Positions 41,201 to 54,148 of a DNA stretch of 64,000 nt are shown here, piece by piece. The notes under the pieces were generated by a model. The model made no database searches. It saw only the letters and a program-made list of their open reading frames with translations, and was not told where the DNA came from. The stretch is from Closterium sp. Naga37s-1 (Eukaryota > Streptophyta > Zygnematophyceae > Desmidiales > Closteriaceae), in the NCBI GenBank assembly GCA_947471745.1, contig CANJKZ010000922.1, forward strand, positions 3,285,001-3,349,000. The letters run 5' to 3'. A program made the position numbers and the translations under genes. Numbering within the stretch: position 1 is the first letter of the stretch; the number at the start of each line of letters is the position of its first letter.

Positions 41201-44162
41201 AGCACCCCCAGCAGCACCAGAGTCACCAGCTACCTCAGCAGGCTCGACTGCGTCTACCTGGGACACACCTGAAGGGGCAGGACCCTGAGGGGGAAGGGGG
41301 TCTACCGGGGGGGGACCTGGCACGAGGAAGAGCGGTGGCGGGGGGAGGGACGGAGTGCGGTAGGGGAAGAGGCGGTAGTAGGGCACCGACTCGTCAAACG
41401 TGACGTCCTGGGAGGACAGAACACGGCGAGAGGTGGGGTGGTAGAACTGCCACCCTGGCGCGTCAGGGGGGAAGCCAAGGAAGACGCAGGGAGCAGCACG
41501 AGGGGACAGCTTGTCCGCAGACAAGTCGCGGACAAACGCCCGAGATCCCCAGACACGGAACGCAAATGCATCGCCAACCTTCCCCGTCCACAGCAAAGCT
41601 GGGGAGGCCTCCGGCATGGAGACCCTGGGCTGAAGGTTGATCTGATGCGCCGCGTACCGAACCGCAAACGGCCACAGAAAATGGGGGGCAGCCGCATGCA
41701 TCATGGACGTACGGGCGACGTCCATGACCATGCCAATGCGGCGCTCAGCAATCCCATTTTGCTGTGGAGAGTCCGGAAGCGTGAAGGTCTGGCGGATGCC
41801 TCGTGCACGAGCCGAAACTCTTCCTGAGCTGGAGACGAGCTGCGCGGATCCAGTCGATCAACACCTCAGTGACATCACCCTTGCTGCGCAAGGGGAAGAC
41901 TGTGGTGTAACGCGAGTAGTCGTCAACCACCAGCAGGAAGTAGCGCTCGTGACCCTGTCCACGGACGCGGGCTGGGCCCCACACGTCCATGTGAAGCGTC
42001 TGCAGCGGGGCCTCTGTCGGAGGAAACTGGGAGGAGTGAGGGGCAGCACGCTGCCGCCCCTCGACACAGGGGACGCAGGTAGGGGCAGGCCCCGGAGGAA
42101 GGGGAGGGAGGGACCGGGGAAGAACAGAGACAAGGACACGAGAGGCCATGCCTCGGAGACGAGGCAGGGAGGGGTGACCAAGGCGGTGGTGCCAGAGGAG
42201 AGTCTCGTGAGACAGGAGGCGACACGAGCAGGGGGCAGACTCAGGACCAGACCTGGACGCTGCAGCAAACACCTGACCAGACGAAGTGACTGGAGGAGAC
42301 TCAGTGGTCAGTGTGTACAGGCTCGACCCCGGCCGACGTGTAAACGTGGCCAAGTGTCGGCCCGTCCGAGCGTCCGTGCAGTGGGTCACTCGCTGGCTCG
42401 CAGGAGTGAACTGGTGAACCCCCGCATCCTGTAGGTCAGCACCACTCACCAAGTTCGTAGAGAACGAGGGGAGGTAAAGACCAGACAGGGTGCCAGAGGG
42501 GGCCGCCGGACACGGGAGGGCAGTGGAGAAGTGTGCAAGGACAGGACCCCCAGAGGGGTCTGCCAGAGAGACTGCAACAGGCCGACTGAGCGGCGTGAGT
42601 GTGGTGCGGTCTCGAAAGAAGGAGCGGGAAGCCCCTGAGTCAAGGGTAAAGGTGTGGGAGGCCGTAGCCGACGCAGTACCTGAGAGAGCAGACTCACCAG
42701 CACCTGAGGAAGCAGACTCACTGGCACCTAGAGCAGCAGCCTCACCAGTACCTAGAGCAGCAGCCTCACCAGTACCTAGAGCAGCAGTACCAATGTCCGG
42801 GTCGGGCGGAAAACACCGGTAACAGTCACCCTCATCACTAATAGTCACAGCATACATGGCAGCAAGAATAGCATCATAATCAAGATCAAAGATAGGAACC
42901 CCCGCCCTAGACAGCTCGCCCCAGCGAGGGATCTCAGTGGCCTCAGGGAACTGGTGACGCCAAGCGTCCGTCAGGCGGCCAAAGCAGCGCTGGGTGGAGT
43001 GCGAACCCCCGCACGGCTCACCCGCACGTAGGTACACGGACCAGCACCCCCACCTCGCTGACGTGCAGCGTACCACTGACGAAGCTGCTGAGGGGGAGGG
43101 ATCTCACGGGTGCGCTGCTGCTGCTGCTGCTGCTGCTGGCGCGGACCACCACCGGAGCCGACCCTCTGCGCAGCGCCACCCCGACCAGCTCCACCTCCTC
43201 CGCCGCTACCTCCTCCACCGCCGCCACCTCCGCCACCTCCGCTCCCACCGCCACCGCCGCCGCCGCCTCCACTGCCGCCACTGACGCCCTCCACCACCCC
43301 CACCGCCACCCCCACCCCCTCCACCGCCTCCACCGCCGCCGCCACCGCCCCCGCTAGCTCCTCCAGCTCCCTTGCCCCCCTTGCCCTTGCCAGTGCGGCG
43401 TCTCCCGCTAGGGGCAGACGCCGCACCGACCGACTCAAGACCAACGAGGTCGGCCGCAGCAGCAGAGGCAACAGAGGGCAAGAGGGGAGAGGGGGAGCAC
43501 CCCTCAAAGACAGGGGCACGAGGGTCACCACGAGAGGCTCCTACAGCGACTATGCTCTTCTCTGCCGCTAGGAGGCGCTCCTCGAGGAGATCAACGGTGA
43601 GGGTGGTGGGGCAAACAGAGAGAAAGTGGTCCCTGACCGGGCGAAGGGTGTCAGGGAGCCGGGTGACTATGTAGTAGAGGGTGATGTACATAGGGGGGGG
43701 GTTCTTGGCGCAGAACTCAGCGGGAAGGGCAGCGCGGTAGCGAATGTCACTAGTGCGAAGGTGCGTAATGAGGTCAGCGACTGTGGGAAAAGCTGCGAGG
43801 TCAGGGAAGAGGTACGGCAGTTTGAGGCGGCTAAGTGCAGCAGTGGCAGGGGAAGAGTAGCGTGCAACTACAGCGTCGTACAAGGTCCTAGCACTCTTGT
43901 ACTGGCTAAAGTGTGCACGCTCAGAGGTAGGCAAGTGGCGACGCACAGCAAGACGTGCAGCAGCATCGCGTGTGGCCCACTGTGAGCGAACAGTGGCGTC
44001 AGCATCAGCAGCAGGGGCAGGAGAGGCACCAGAAGTGAGGTCAAAGAGGGAGAGACCGTCTGCCCTATCGCACTGTAGGAAAAGCTGCAGGTCATCTACC
44101 CAGACGTCAAAGTCAATGGCCCGACCCTCAGCGTCAAAAGCGAGGACACTGGGGGTAGCCAT
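38264..44162 (-). pseudogene. Element F gag-pol region
   Basis: Starts MATPSVLAFDAEGRAIDFDVW and is collinear with element B: Gag, glycine tract, protease (LDSGAS), integrase, GGAEPGG-type linker (about 41000-41210), RT (YVDD), RNase H (HADASWADD) ending LGLVPTLPHLLTS. Broken in about four or five places. Confidence 0.9.
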
Positions 44163-44279
44163 GACAGCAGTAGACTAGCAGCGCGAGCAGTAGGCTAAGG
44201 GCAGTGCAGTGGTAGAGGTGCTGCTCTTACCGGGCAGGCGAGAAGGACCGAGGCTCGCCGGCAGGAACAGGGCTGCGAC

Positions 44280-44910
44280 GGCAGTGACCGGGTGTAGCGG
44301 ACAGGGCGGCTCGGACGGCTCGGCGGCTCGGCGGCTCGGCGGCACGGCAGCAACAGCAGCTCGGCGGCTCGGGCGGCTCGGGCGGCTCGGCGGCTCGGGC
44401 GGCTCGGGCGGCTCGGCAGTTCGGGCGGCTCGGGCGGGTCGGCGGGAGCGGCGGCTCGGTTGCTGCAGGGACAGTGGCAGCTGCTGCTGCAGGGACGACG
44501 GCGGCAACTGCTGCTGCAGAGACTGCGGCGGCCGCTGCTGAAGGGACGACGGCGGCGGCCGCTGCTCCAGGGAAGGCGGCGGCCGCTGCTGTAGTGGGCG
44601 ACGGCGGGCCGCAAAAGGGGGGGGGCCGTAAGGGCCGCGTGAGGGGCCGTAAGGGGCCGCTAAGGGCGGCGCGAGGGGCCGCAAGGGCGGCGGCGGGGCC
44701 GAGGAGCGGCGCGAGGGGCCGCAAGGGCGGCGCGCGTGGTCGACGAGAGGCGTGAGGGGCCGCAAGGGCGGCGCGCGGGGCCGACGAGAAGCGCGCGAGG
44801 GGCCGCAAGGGCGGCGCGCGGGGTCGACGGGTGGCACGAGGGGCCGTAAGGGTGGCGCGTGGGGCCGTAAGGGCGGCTGAAGGGGCCGCTAAGGGCGGCG
44901 CGACGGTAGG
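44280..44910. repeat. GC-rich satellite in the leader of element F
   Basis: GGCGGCTCGG-type units (44300-44460), a CTGCTGCAGGGACGACGGCGG block (44460-44590), then GAGGGGCCGCAAGGGCGGCGCG-type units (44630-44900). Unit sequences are private to this copy. Confidence 0.9.
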
Positions 44911-45021
44911 GAGGGCACTCGGGGCGCGACTCGGGCAGGGGCGAAGCGCGCTCCGGGCAGGAAAAAAATATCGAAGTGGGCCCTAGAGAGCGTTCCCACT
45001 AGGGAACCTGCTCTGAAACCA

Positions 45022-45150
45022 TGTGAAAATGAAACGAGGAATGATTGAACTGAGCAGCATGAGAAGTACAAGTACCAAACCCTAAAGTGTTGTACCCCAT
45101 ATGAGCTACCCCACTACAGCCTACACAGACAATAGTGTATGAGTTTGACA
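45022..45150 (-). repeat. Element F 5' LTR (129 bp)
   Basis: Follows the PBS ending GAAACCA and ends GAGTTTGACA before the duplication GTCCT. Two differences from its partner. Confidence 0.95.
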
Positions 45151-45215
45151 GTCCTAGGGTTGCGAAGCATTTTACAAAAGCTCTCTGGTATGTATTTGAA
45201 CTATAAACTCTTGCG

Positions 45216-45350
45216 AAAAAAAAAAAAAACACTAATTAGCTGTAGAGATTCAAAACAAACTTCACAATGATCATGCAGGAATAGAGCCAGCTACCTTTCA
45301 ACCGACACATTCAATTTCTACCGTCTGCGCCAAAGCACCTGAAGTTATAA
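45216..45350 (-). mobile_element. tRNA-derived SINE or tRNA fossil candidate
   Basis: The minus strand has a perfect A-box, TGGCGCAGACGG (45332-45321), and a B-box-like GGCTCTATTCC (45288-45278; 9 of 11 to GGTTCGANTCC), 44 bases apart as in tRNA genes. It ends in a run of 14 T (45229-45216), a Pol III terminator or SINE tail. No complete cloverleaf with a paired acceptor stem is seen, so a functional tRNA is unlikely. Confidence 0.4.
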
Positions 45351-46414
45351 AATATCGTAATATAAAGGACAGTTTTTTTTGCTACGAAATCGAAACTCTT
45401 CTAGGGTTTGTGTTTCTCTTTTTCCTCCCTCCTTTCCTCTCGCCAGTGGAGCTAGGTTGATACCCGCCAGCAAGCCATGCTTTACCTAACACTCCAAGGT
45501 GAGAAGGATCCTAAGCCATTATCTAGAACTAACTTAGACTATTATAAGCTAGAATAGGTTTTTGTAATCTCGTATCCTAGTCGTGTACTTCTATGTTGGT
45601 CGTTCTAAAGGTAAGCATGTTGTTTAAGCTTAGATTCTAGTCCCTTCGTAAAGACAGTAGCTTTCCCTTATGTTTTTTAGGTCGTTCATAGTCCCGCATC
45701 CGTTTTTTCCTCTAATTCTCTTCTTTTCCTTCATTCATTCCTTCCTTCCTTATTTCTTTCCCTCCTACCTTCCATTTTTACTTCCCTCCTTCATTCCTTC
45801 TGTTTACTGCTTCGGTTTCCCGCTTCCGTTTTCTGTTTTCGTATTATGCTTATATTTTCTGCTATGTTTGATATGCGTCTTGACGTGTTTGAGAGACTAA
45901 CATGTAGGAAGCCGCACATGACACGATATTAAAATTCTTACATCAGAGTAATGAGACCGCAATTCCTGCTTATGTTTTTTGCTTTTGTTTGCTGTTTCTG
46001 TTTTTTTTTTGCTTCAAAATTCAGTTTATTTTATTAGTAATGGTTTTGCTTCTTGTTGACGTCTACTTTGTCACACTTGTTTCGCATCCACTCTTGTTTT
46101 CTCTGCTTCTTCCTTCCGGTACAGTTTCTTTCACCGTATTCGCTCTTCGTCCCTTATACTCGTTCCTTTCTTCATTTTGTGATGCTTGTTTTCTTTCTTC
46201 TCCAGGTCGCACGTACGCCAGACATACTACCTTCTGATTGAGCCAAGCGATTGGGAAATGTTGGATTGTGCGATTTTATTAGATTGTTGGATTTGCACCT
46301 TATGTTTCCATCTCTTCATAATTGTCCCTTTTGCAAATGATTGCGTGGTTAATTATCTTTGTGTGAGTAACTATGTTTGGTGTGTACGTTTGTAAATGTG
46401 TGTTTATACGTAAA

Positions 46415-46482
46415 CGTACGTATGTGAGTATGTATGTATGTATGTACGTATGTATGTGTGTATTTGCGTGTGTATGTATGTC
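46415..46482. repeat. (TATG)n microsatellite, imperfect
   Basis: Alternating TATG/TACG/TGTG tetranucleotides over about 70 bp. Confidence 0.9.
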
Positions 46483-46660
46483 TAAATCTATACATTGCAA
46501 TAACAATGCATGTCTGTGATTTTTAACAAAAAGGCTCAAGTCTATCATTTCACAAAAGGTTCATTGGCGCACTCAGTGACTCGTGTGCGACCACTTCGAA
46601 CTAAATTTGATAGGGTTGACCTTTTTTTTAGACTTCACAGATTGTGTTGTTTCATGTGAC

Positions 46661-46790
46661 TGTTAGAATGTGAGGGTATGAATGATTGAACTAGCAAGCA
46701 GGTGGGTACAAGTAGCAAACCTAAAAGTGTTGTACCTTATAAGAACTACCCCACTACAGCCTAAACAGACTATTGCATATAAGTTTGACA
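46661..46790 (-). repeat. Element G 3' LTR (130 bp)
   Basis: TGTTAGAATGTGAGGG to AAGTTTGACA, then the CACCCCCATAGG polypurine-tract hairpin. Confidence 0.95.
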
Positions 46791-47029
46791 CACCCCCATA
46801 GGCAAAGTGGGGGAGAACAAGAGGTCACAAGACCAGTCAAGAAAGGCAAAGCAAGCTCAGGGTGGATCACAAAGTCACCACGCAGTCTGAGCACAAGCAA
46901 ATGGCCACAAGGCCAGTTCACATGTAGAGTTATATAAAAGAAAACAAACAATACAGTGAACACAACCTAGCAAGTGTAAGCATGCAGGTATATATATATA
47001 GAGTACAGTACAAGCAGAGTCAAGAAGTA

Positions 47030-50000
47030 AGCAAGTGAGGCACAGTAGGTACAAGGCCTAGAACAGTACAGAAACGCTGATGATCACAAGGCTGAAGTGC
47101 CTAGGTGAAAACATCAGCAGTGTTGTCCTATGAGGCCACGTAAGCGAGACGAAGCTGGCCACGCTGCTGCAACTCTCGAGCAAGGAAGTAGCGCAGAGCA
47201 ATGTGCTTCGTTCTGTGCTCCAGTCTGTGCTCCTGACACAAGGCCAACATGGCCTTGTTGTCGACGTACAGAACTGGAGGAGAACGAGGCGCCTCTCCCA
47301 AGTCGGTCAACAGGTAGGTGAGCCAGCGTAACTCCTGTGCAGCCATGGCCCCAGCGTAGATCTCAGCCTCACAACTGGAGCTGAGGACAGAAGAAGAGCG
47401 GGTAGACCTCCAAGAGACAGAACCGGAACCAAGACTGAAGGTGTAACCCTGTGACGACCGCTGCGTAGCCAAGTCGTCAACCCAGGAAGCGTCTGCGTGA
47501 CCAGTGAGGACAACTCGAGCCCGTCCTCCAAACACGAGCCCCATGCCCGACGTACTGCACAGGTAGCGCAACACCCTCTTCACAGCATCCCAGTGCACCT
47601 TTCGGTGTCGACCGGGAGCCACGTAGCGAGCCAGAAGGCTGAGAGGGTATGCAAGGTCAGGTCGTGTGCAAGTCATCAGGTACATGAGGCAGCCCACAAG
47701 CTCTGGATACGGGCCACTCGGCTCTACGGACTCGTCCGAAGGTGGAGCTGAGAGCGAGTGCCCGGTAGGCAGAGGAGTGGACTGTGGCGAGGAGTACGTG
47801 AAGCCGAAGCGCTGAAGGACCTGCTGCACCATGTGTGACTGAGTCAAGGTAATGGTGCGCTGTGCTCTGTCCCGGGTGATCCGCAAGCCAAGATAGCTTG
47901 TCAGCTCACCCAGGTCTGTGCACGTGTGTCTCTTCTGCAGCTCGGACTTCACGTGGGCGAGTGCCTTAGTGTCAGCAGTAGCAAAGACGAGGTCGTCTAC
48001 GTACACGAGAACGTAGAACGGTGGCAGAGTGGTGTCAGTGCGTAAGAACAGAGAAGGGTCAGCAGTGGAAGGACAAACCCAAGAGCAGCAAGAGTCGTCC
48101 TGAGTGTGTCGTGCCACTCACGAGGTGCCTGGCGGAGACCGTAGAGTGGCCGTCGGAGGCTCCCCTGGGTACCAGTAGGAAACGACCCAGTGAAGCCAGG
48201 TGGGCGGCGCAGCCAGATCTCCTCGTGCAGGCTGCCCTGTAGGAAGGCTGTGCTGAAGTCAAGCGAGTGGAGCTCGTAGTCACGGTGAGCAGCAACGTGC
48301 AGCAGTACCCGAAGAGTGGTCATCTTCGGGGTAGGAGAGAAGGTCTGGAAGAAGTCAACTCCCTGTCGCTGACTGAAGCCACATGCAACGTAACGCGCCT
48401 TGAAGACAGGCGGAGAACCCGGCGGTCGCTTCACCCTGAAGATCCACATGCCATTGACGATGTTCGCCCCAGGCGGGGAAACCTCGTCGACGTAGGTGCC
48501 TGTGGACTTCCAGGAAGCCATCTCGGCGTCCATGGCTGCCTGCCACTGAGAGGAGTAGGGACCCTCTATCGCCTCTGCGTAAGAGCGTGGGGTCGGGATG
48601 TCTGGTGCATCCGGGTCTCCCTCAAGGGAAAGCAGCATGGACACGAGATGAGGTACAGCAGCGGCAAAGCACTCAAACTCCTCCAGTCTGTCCTCAACAA
48701 CGTCCGTGCCAAGAGCACACTCACCCCCGACGGACGGAGGATAGACAGACTCAAAGGCAGACCCAGCAACAAGACTAGTGGCAAAGTCTAGGCGACAAGC
48801 AGCAGCAAAGTCAACAAGCTCAGCAGCGAGAGCAGACGCAGCAGAGGACTCAAACAGAGGGTCAGTGATTGCAGTGGCTAGAAAGTGCGGGACAGTAGGA
48901 CTAGCAGCACGAAGGGAGTCAGACTCCGGGTCCGGACCGTCACGATGAGAGGACGCAGGAGGAGAGGGCAGAGGGACACGCTGTGGAGCAGTGGAAGGAT
49001 GCAGAGTCATAGAGTGAGTGCTAGGGATAGGAGGAGGACGTGGACGCAAAACACGACCAGCGCGAGTAGTGCGGAAAGGCGACACAGCACGAGAAACAGG
49101 CGACACAGGATGCGACTGAGGCTCACGACGCTCCGTAAGACCTCTAGTCGGTCCAGAGTAAGGAGAAGGACCAGGCAGTGGAGAGGAGGGCTGTAACTGA
49201 GACTCTGACTGGACAGGCTGTAAACACAGTAAAGGAGGAGGAGGACCAGGAGAAGGCGGTAGACCAAGAACCTGCTGAAGGAGCGGAACGTAGTACGGCC
49301 GCGGCCGCGCAGCGCCTCCAGAAACAGCTGAGACAGCACCAGTACCCTCAGCTCCAGGGTCGCCAGCTACAACTCCCGCAGCACCACCAGCATCAGTACC
49401 TGCAGCGCCAACGCCTGCTGTACCACCAGCCCCAGCAGCTCAAGGACCCCCAGTACGAGCACCTCCAGGACCAGCGGCTCCAGCAGCTCCAGCACTAGTA
49501 GTACCTCCAGCAGCACCAGCACCAGCAGCTCCTCCAGCAGCTCCAGCACCAGCAGAACCTCCAGCAGCACCAGCACCAGCAGCACCTCCAGTAGCTCCAG
49601 CACCAACGGCGCCTCCAGCACTAGTAGCACCTCCAGTAGCTCCAGCACCAACAGCGCCTCCAGCAGCTCAAGCACCAGCAGCACCTCCAGCAGCACCAGC
49701 ACCAGCAGCACGGCGACAACGCCGAGCGTACCACTCACGAAGCTGCTGCGGAGAGAGGGGCTCCCGCCGCAACAGGACACCCGGAGAACCTCAAGACTCA
49801 GCACCCCCAGACACAGCACCCCCAGGCTCCACAAGCTCAGGCTCAGCACCCCCAGGCTCCACAAGCTCATGCTCAGCACCCCCAGGCTCCACACGCTCAG
49901 GCTCAGCACCCCCAGGCTCCGCACCCCCAGTCCCCGCACCCGCAGGCTCAGCACCCCTAGCAGCACCTGAGTCGACAGCTACCTCGACCGGCTCGGCAGG

Positions 50001-52980
50001 GTCTACCTGAGACACACCTGAGGGGGCAGGACCCTGAGGGGGGAGGGGGTCTACCGGAGGATTACCTGGTGCGAGGAAGAGTGGCGCGGGGGGAGAGAGG
50101 CAGCGCGGTAGGGAAAGAGACGGTAGTAAGACACCGACTCGTCAAACGTGACGTCATGAGAGGACAGAACACGACGCGAGGTGGGGTGGTAGAACTGCCA
50201 CCCGGGTGCGTCAGGGGGGAAGCCAAGGAAGACGCAAGGAACGGCACGGGAGGACAGCTTGTCCGCTGAAGTATCTCGGACAAAAGCTCAAGATCCCCAG
50301 ACACGGAACGCGGACGCATCGCCAACCTTCCCCGTCCACCGCAGAGTAGGTGTGTTCTCCGGCAAGGAGACACGAGGCTGAAGGTTGATCTGATGCGCAG
50401 CATACTGAACCGCGAACGGCCACAGAAAATGGGGAGCAGCCGCATGGATCATGGACGTACGAGCAACGTCCATGACCATGCCAATGCAGCGCTCAGCAAT
50501 CCCATTTTGATGTGGGGAGGCCGGAAGCGTGAACGTCTGGCGGATGCCCTCCGCACGACAGAAGGCCCTCAAGAGGTCGGAGGAAAACTCACCACCCCTG
50601 TCTGACTGCAGACGCAGAACAGGAAGGTACGAGCCGAAACTCTCGCTGAGCTGGCGACGGGCACCGCGGATCCAGTCGATAAACACCTCAGTGACGTCAC
50701 CCTTGCTGCGCAAGGGGAAGACTGTGGTGTAACGCGAGTAGTCGTCAACGACCAGCAGGAAGTAACGCTCGTGACCCTGTCCATGGACGCGGGCTGGGCC
50801 CCACACGTCCATGTGAAGAGTCTGCAGGGGAGCCTCTGTCGGAGGGAACGAGGAGGAATGAGGAGCGGCGCGCTGCCGGCCCTCGACACAAGGAACACAG
50901 GTGGGGGCAGGCCCCGAAGGAAGAGGAGGAAGGCACCGGGGGAGACCCGAGACAAGGGTACGGGAGGCCATACCTCGAAGACGAGGCAGGGAGGGGTGAC
51001 CAAGGCGGTGGTGCCAAAGGAGAGTCTCGTGTGACAGAGGACGACACGAACAGGGGGCAGACGCAGGACTAGACGCGGCAGCAAACACCTGACTAGACGC
51101 GGCTATCTGACCAGACGCAGAGACCGGAGGAGGCGCAGTAGTCAGTGTGTAGAGACTCGACCCAAGCTGACGGGTGAACGTGGCCAGGTGGCGACCCGTC
51201 CGAGAGCAAGTGCAGTGGGTCACACGCTGACCTCCTGGGGCGAACTGGTCAACCCACGTGTCCTGGAGGTCAGCTCCACTCACCAAGTTCGTAGAGAACA
51301 AGGGGAGGTGGAGTCCCGGCAGCAAGCCCGACGGGGCCACAGGACACGGTAGAACCGTGGAAGAGTGCGCAAGGACTGGGCCCCTAGAGGGGTCAGCAAG
51401 GGAGACTGCGACAGGCCGACTGAGCGGCGTGAGTGTGGTGCTGTCTCTTAAGAACGAGCACGAAGCACCAGAGTTAAGTGTGAAAGTGTGCAAGGCCTCA
51501 GTAGGTGCAGTACCAAAGAGAGCAGACTCACCAGTACCTGGAGCTGCAGACTCACCAGCACCTGGAGCAGCAGACGCACTACAAACTAGAGCAGCAGCCG
51601 CAAAGCCCGGGTTGGGCGGGACACTCAGGTAACAGTCACCCTCAGCACTATCAGTCAAAGCATACATGGCAGCAAGGATAGCATCGAAATCAAGATCAAA
51701 GATAGGCACATTCTGTAGAAGCAGATCATGCCAGCGAGGGAGCTCAACAGCGTCAGGAAACTGGGCACGCCAGGCGTCAGTCAAGCGACCAAAGCAGCGC
51801 TGCGTAGTGTGTGGCAGCCCACACACCTCCCCACGACGACTGCCGGTGCGAAGAACGTAAGTGCAGGGACCAGCACCCCCAGACCTCCCACGCCTAGCGT
51901 ACCACTCACGAAGCTGCTGGGCCGACGGGGTCTCACGCGAGCGCGGCAGCTGCTGGCGCTGGCTACCACCAAAGCCTCCACGCTGCGCGGCTGCACCTCG
52001 ACCAGCACCACTGCCGCCGCCACCTCCACTACCGCTGCCGCTGCCTCCTCCACCTCCGCCGCTGCCTCCACCACCTCCACCGCCGCCACTGAAGCCCCCA
52101 CTCCCGGTACCACCCCCACCTCCACCGCCACCCCCTCCGCCTCCTCCACCTGCTCCACCGCCTCCCCCGCCGCCCCCTCCACCACCCTTGCTCCCCTTGC
52201 CCTTGCTGTTGCGGCGTCTCCCACTAGGGGCAGACGCAGCTCCAACCTCCTCAGTGCCAACGAGGTCGACAGCAGCAGCAGAAGCGACAGAGGGGAGAAG
52301 GGGGACAGGGGAACACCCCTCAAAGAAAGGGGTGCGACGGTCGCCGCGAGAAGCACCTACAGCTAAGATACTCTTCTCAGCCGCAGCAAGGCGCTCTTCT
52401 AGCAGGTCGACAGTCAGCTTGGTGGGGCAAAGGGAGAGAAAGTGGTCCCTGACTGAAGAAAGGGAGTCAGGGAGGCGGGTGACTAGGTAGTAAAGGGTGA
52501 TGTACATGGGGGGGGGGGGTTCTTGGCACAAAACTCAGTGGGAAGGGCAGCACGGTAGCGGGCGTCACTAGTGCGGAGGTGAGCAACTAGGTCAGCGACT
52601 GTGGCAAAGGCGGCAAGGTCAGGGAAAAGGTACGGCAACATGAGGCGGCTGAGGGCAGCAGTGGCAGGGGAGGAGTAGCGCGCAACTACAGCGTTGTACA
52701 AAGACTGAGCAGTCTTGTACTGGCCAAAATGCGCGCGCTCAGCAGGCGGCAGGTGACTACGAACAGCAAGACGAGCAACAGCGTCACGAGTGGTCCACTG
52801 CGAGCAAACCGTACTGTCAGCAGTGGCAGCAGGACCAGTAGAAACACCGGACGTGTGATCGAAAAGGGAGACCCCATCCCTAGAATCACACCGAAGAAAG
52901 AGTTGTAGGTCGTCAACCCACACGTCAAAGTCAACTGCACGTCCCTCAACATCAAAGGTGAGAACCGTAGGGCTAGCCAT
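47030..52980 (-). pseudogene. Element G gag-pol region
   Basis: Collinear with element B over its whole length. Gag, glycine-rich tract (about 51990-52200), Cys/His cluster CTYVLRTGSRRGEVCG, protease LNSGAS, integrase (LQSDRGGEF, NGIAERCIG), linker with GGAEPE-type repeats (about 49790-49980), RT (YVDD) and RNase H (HADASW). About half a dozen breaks; fossil. Confidence 0.9.
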
Positions 52981-53049
52981 AGCAGAAGTAGGAGCAGTAG
53001 CAGCAGTAGCAGCAATAGCAGCAGTAGCAGCAGTAGTAGCAGAGGCAGC

Positions 53050-53915
53050 GCAGGGCAGTGCGGCTCGGTAGGGCGGCGCGGCTCGGCAGAGCGGCGCGGC
53101 TCAGTGGGCAGTGCGGCTCGGCTGGGCGGCGCGGCTCGGTTGGGCAGCGCGGCTCGGCTGGGTGGCGCGGCTCGGCTGGGCGGCGCGGCTCGGCTGGGCG
53201 GCGCGGGTGCTTACCAGGGACGGGTGCAGGGCCGGGCCGGGACAGCAGGGGCCGCGCCAATTGGGGTGGCGTCGGCAGGGGGGGCCGCAACAGGGACGGG
53301 TGCAGGGCCGGGCCGGGACAGCAGGGGCCGCGCCAGTAGGGGTGGCGACAGCAGGGGGGCCGCGACTGCAGGTGGCTGGATCAGCAGGGGCCGCGCCAGT
53401 AGGGGCCACGCCAGCAGGGGGCCTCGTCAGCAGGGGCCGGGCCGAGAGGGGCCGCGTCAGGTGGGGCCGCGCCAGTAGGGGGGGCCGCGTCAGTAGGGGC
53501 CGCACCAGCAAGGGCCACGTCAGCAGTGGGCCGCGTCAGCAGGGGCCGTGTCAGCAGGGGGCCGTGCCAGTAGCAGGGGCCACTATGGGCTAGGGCCGTG
53601 ACTGCAGTAGGGGCCGCGACGGGCTAGGGGCCGCGACGGGCTAGGGGCCGCAACGGGCCAGTGGCCGCGACGGGCTAGGGGCCGCGACGGGCTAGGGGCC
53701 GCAACAGGCAGTAGGGGCCGCGACGGGCTAGGGGCCGCGACGGGCTAGGGGCCGCGACGGGCTAGGGGTTGCGACGGGCTAGGGGCCGCGACTGGCTAGG
53801 GGCCGCGACGGGCTAGGGGCCGCGACAGGCTAGAGGGGGCCGCGACGGGGTAGGGGCCGCGACAGGCAGGGGGCCGCGACGGGCTAGGGGCCGCGACGGG
53901 CTAGGGCGTGATGTG
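53050..53915. repeat. GC-rich satellite in the leader of element G
   Basis: GGCGCGGCTCGGCTG-type units (53050-53210), CAGCAGGGGCCGCGCCAGTAGG-type units (53240-53570) and GGGGCCGCGACGGGCTA units (53590-53910). The last array is quite regular, period about 17. Confidence 0.9.
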
Positions 53916-53979
53916 CGCTTCGTGCAGGGCAGAAAAAAAAATAGTGGTGGGCCCTTAAAAAAAAACGTTCCCACTATAC

Positions 53980-54117
53980 TGTCAGAATCCCAACCACTAG
54001 ACCATTGGGATAACAGGGCTTGTTAAGTAGCGGGTCAGTGCGCCCATAACCCCCCAGGACAACGAGCCTGTAACCCTTCCCTAGGATCAATCGGGGATCA
54101 CCAGTGGACCTCTGACA
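53980..54117 (-). repeat. Miniature element 3' LTR (138 bp)
   Basis: Plus strand TGTCAGAATCCCAACC to GGACCTCTGACA. The ends form the short inverted repeat TGTCAGA/TCTGACA. Confidence 0.93.
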
Positions 54118-54148
54118 CCCCCCCGCACTGGGATGCCCGAAGTGCACA

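Larger units (their letters stand above)
37927..45150 (-). mobile_element. Element F: short-LTR Ty1/Copia retrotransposon, broken but young
   Basis: LTRs 37927-38055 and 45022-45150, each 129 bp, differ at two positions by eye. The duplication GTCCT is at 37922-37926 and 45151-45155. The PBS on the minus strand is TGGTTTCAGAGCAGG, with stem GTTCCC/GGGAAC (44992-44997, 45002-45007) and GGGCCC (44978-44983). Gag starts at 44162; all domains through RNase H can be found. About four or five breaks despite the near-identical LTRs. It inserted at the upstream edge of element D. Confidence 0.95.
45156..46660. other. Host intergenic island
   Basis: AT-rich sequence with a tRNA-like SINE candidate (45216-45350), a pyrimidine-rich stretch on the plus strand (about 45660-45840) and a TATG microsatellite (46415-46482). 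Open frames here, for example 45670-45900, are Phe/Leu/Ser-rich products of the pyrimidine tract. No supported gene. Confidence 0.6.

Noticed and set aside
45265-45350. A functional tRNA gene
   Set aside because: A-box and B-box are present but no acceptor stem pairs; better explained as SINE or tRNA fossil.
45670-45900. Phe/Leu/Ser-rich 76-codon frame
   Set aside because: Product of a pyrimidine-rich tract; no protein-like features.
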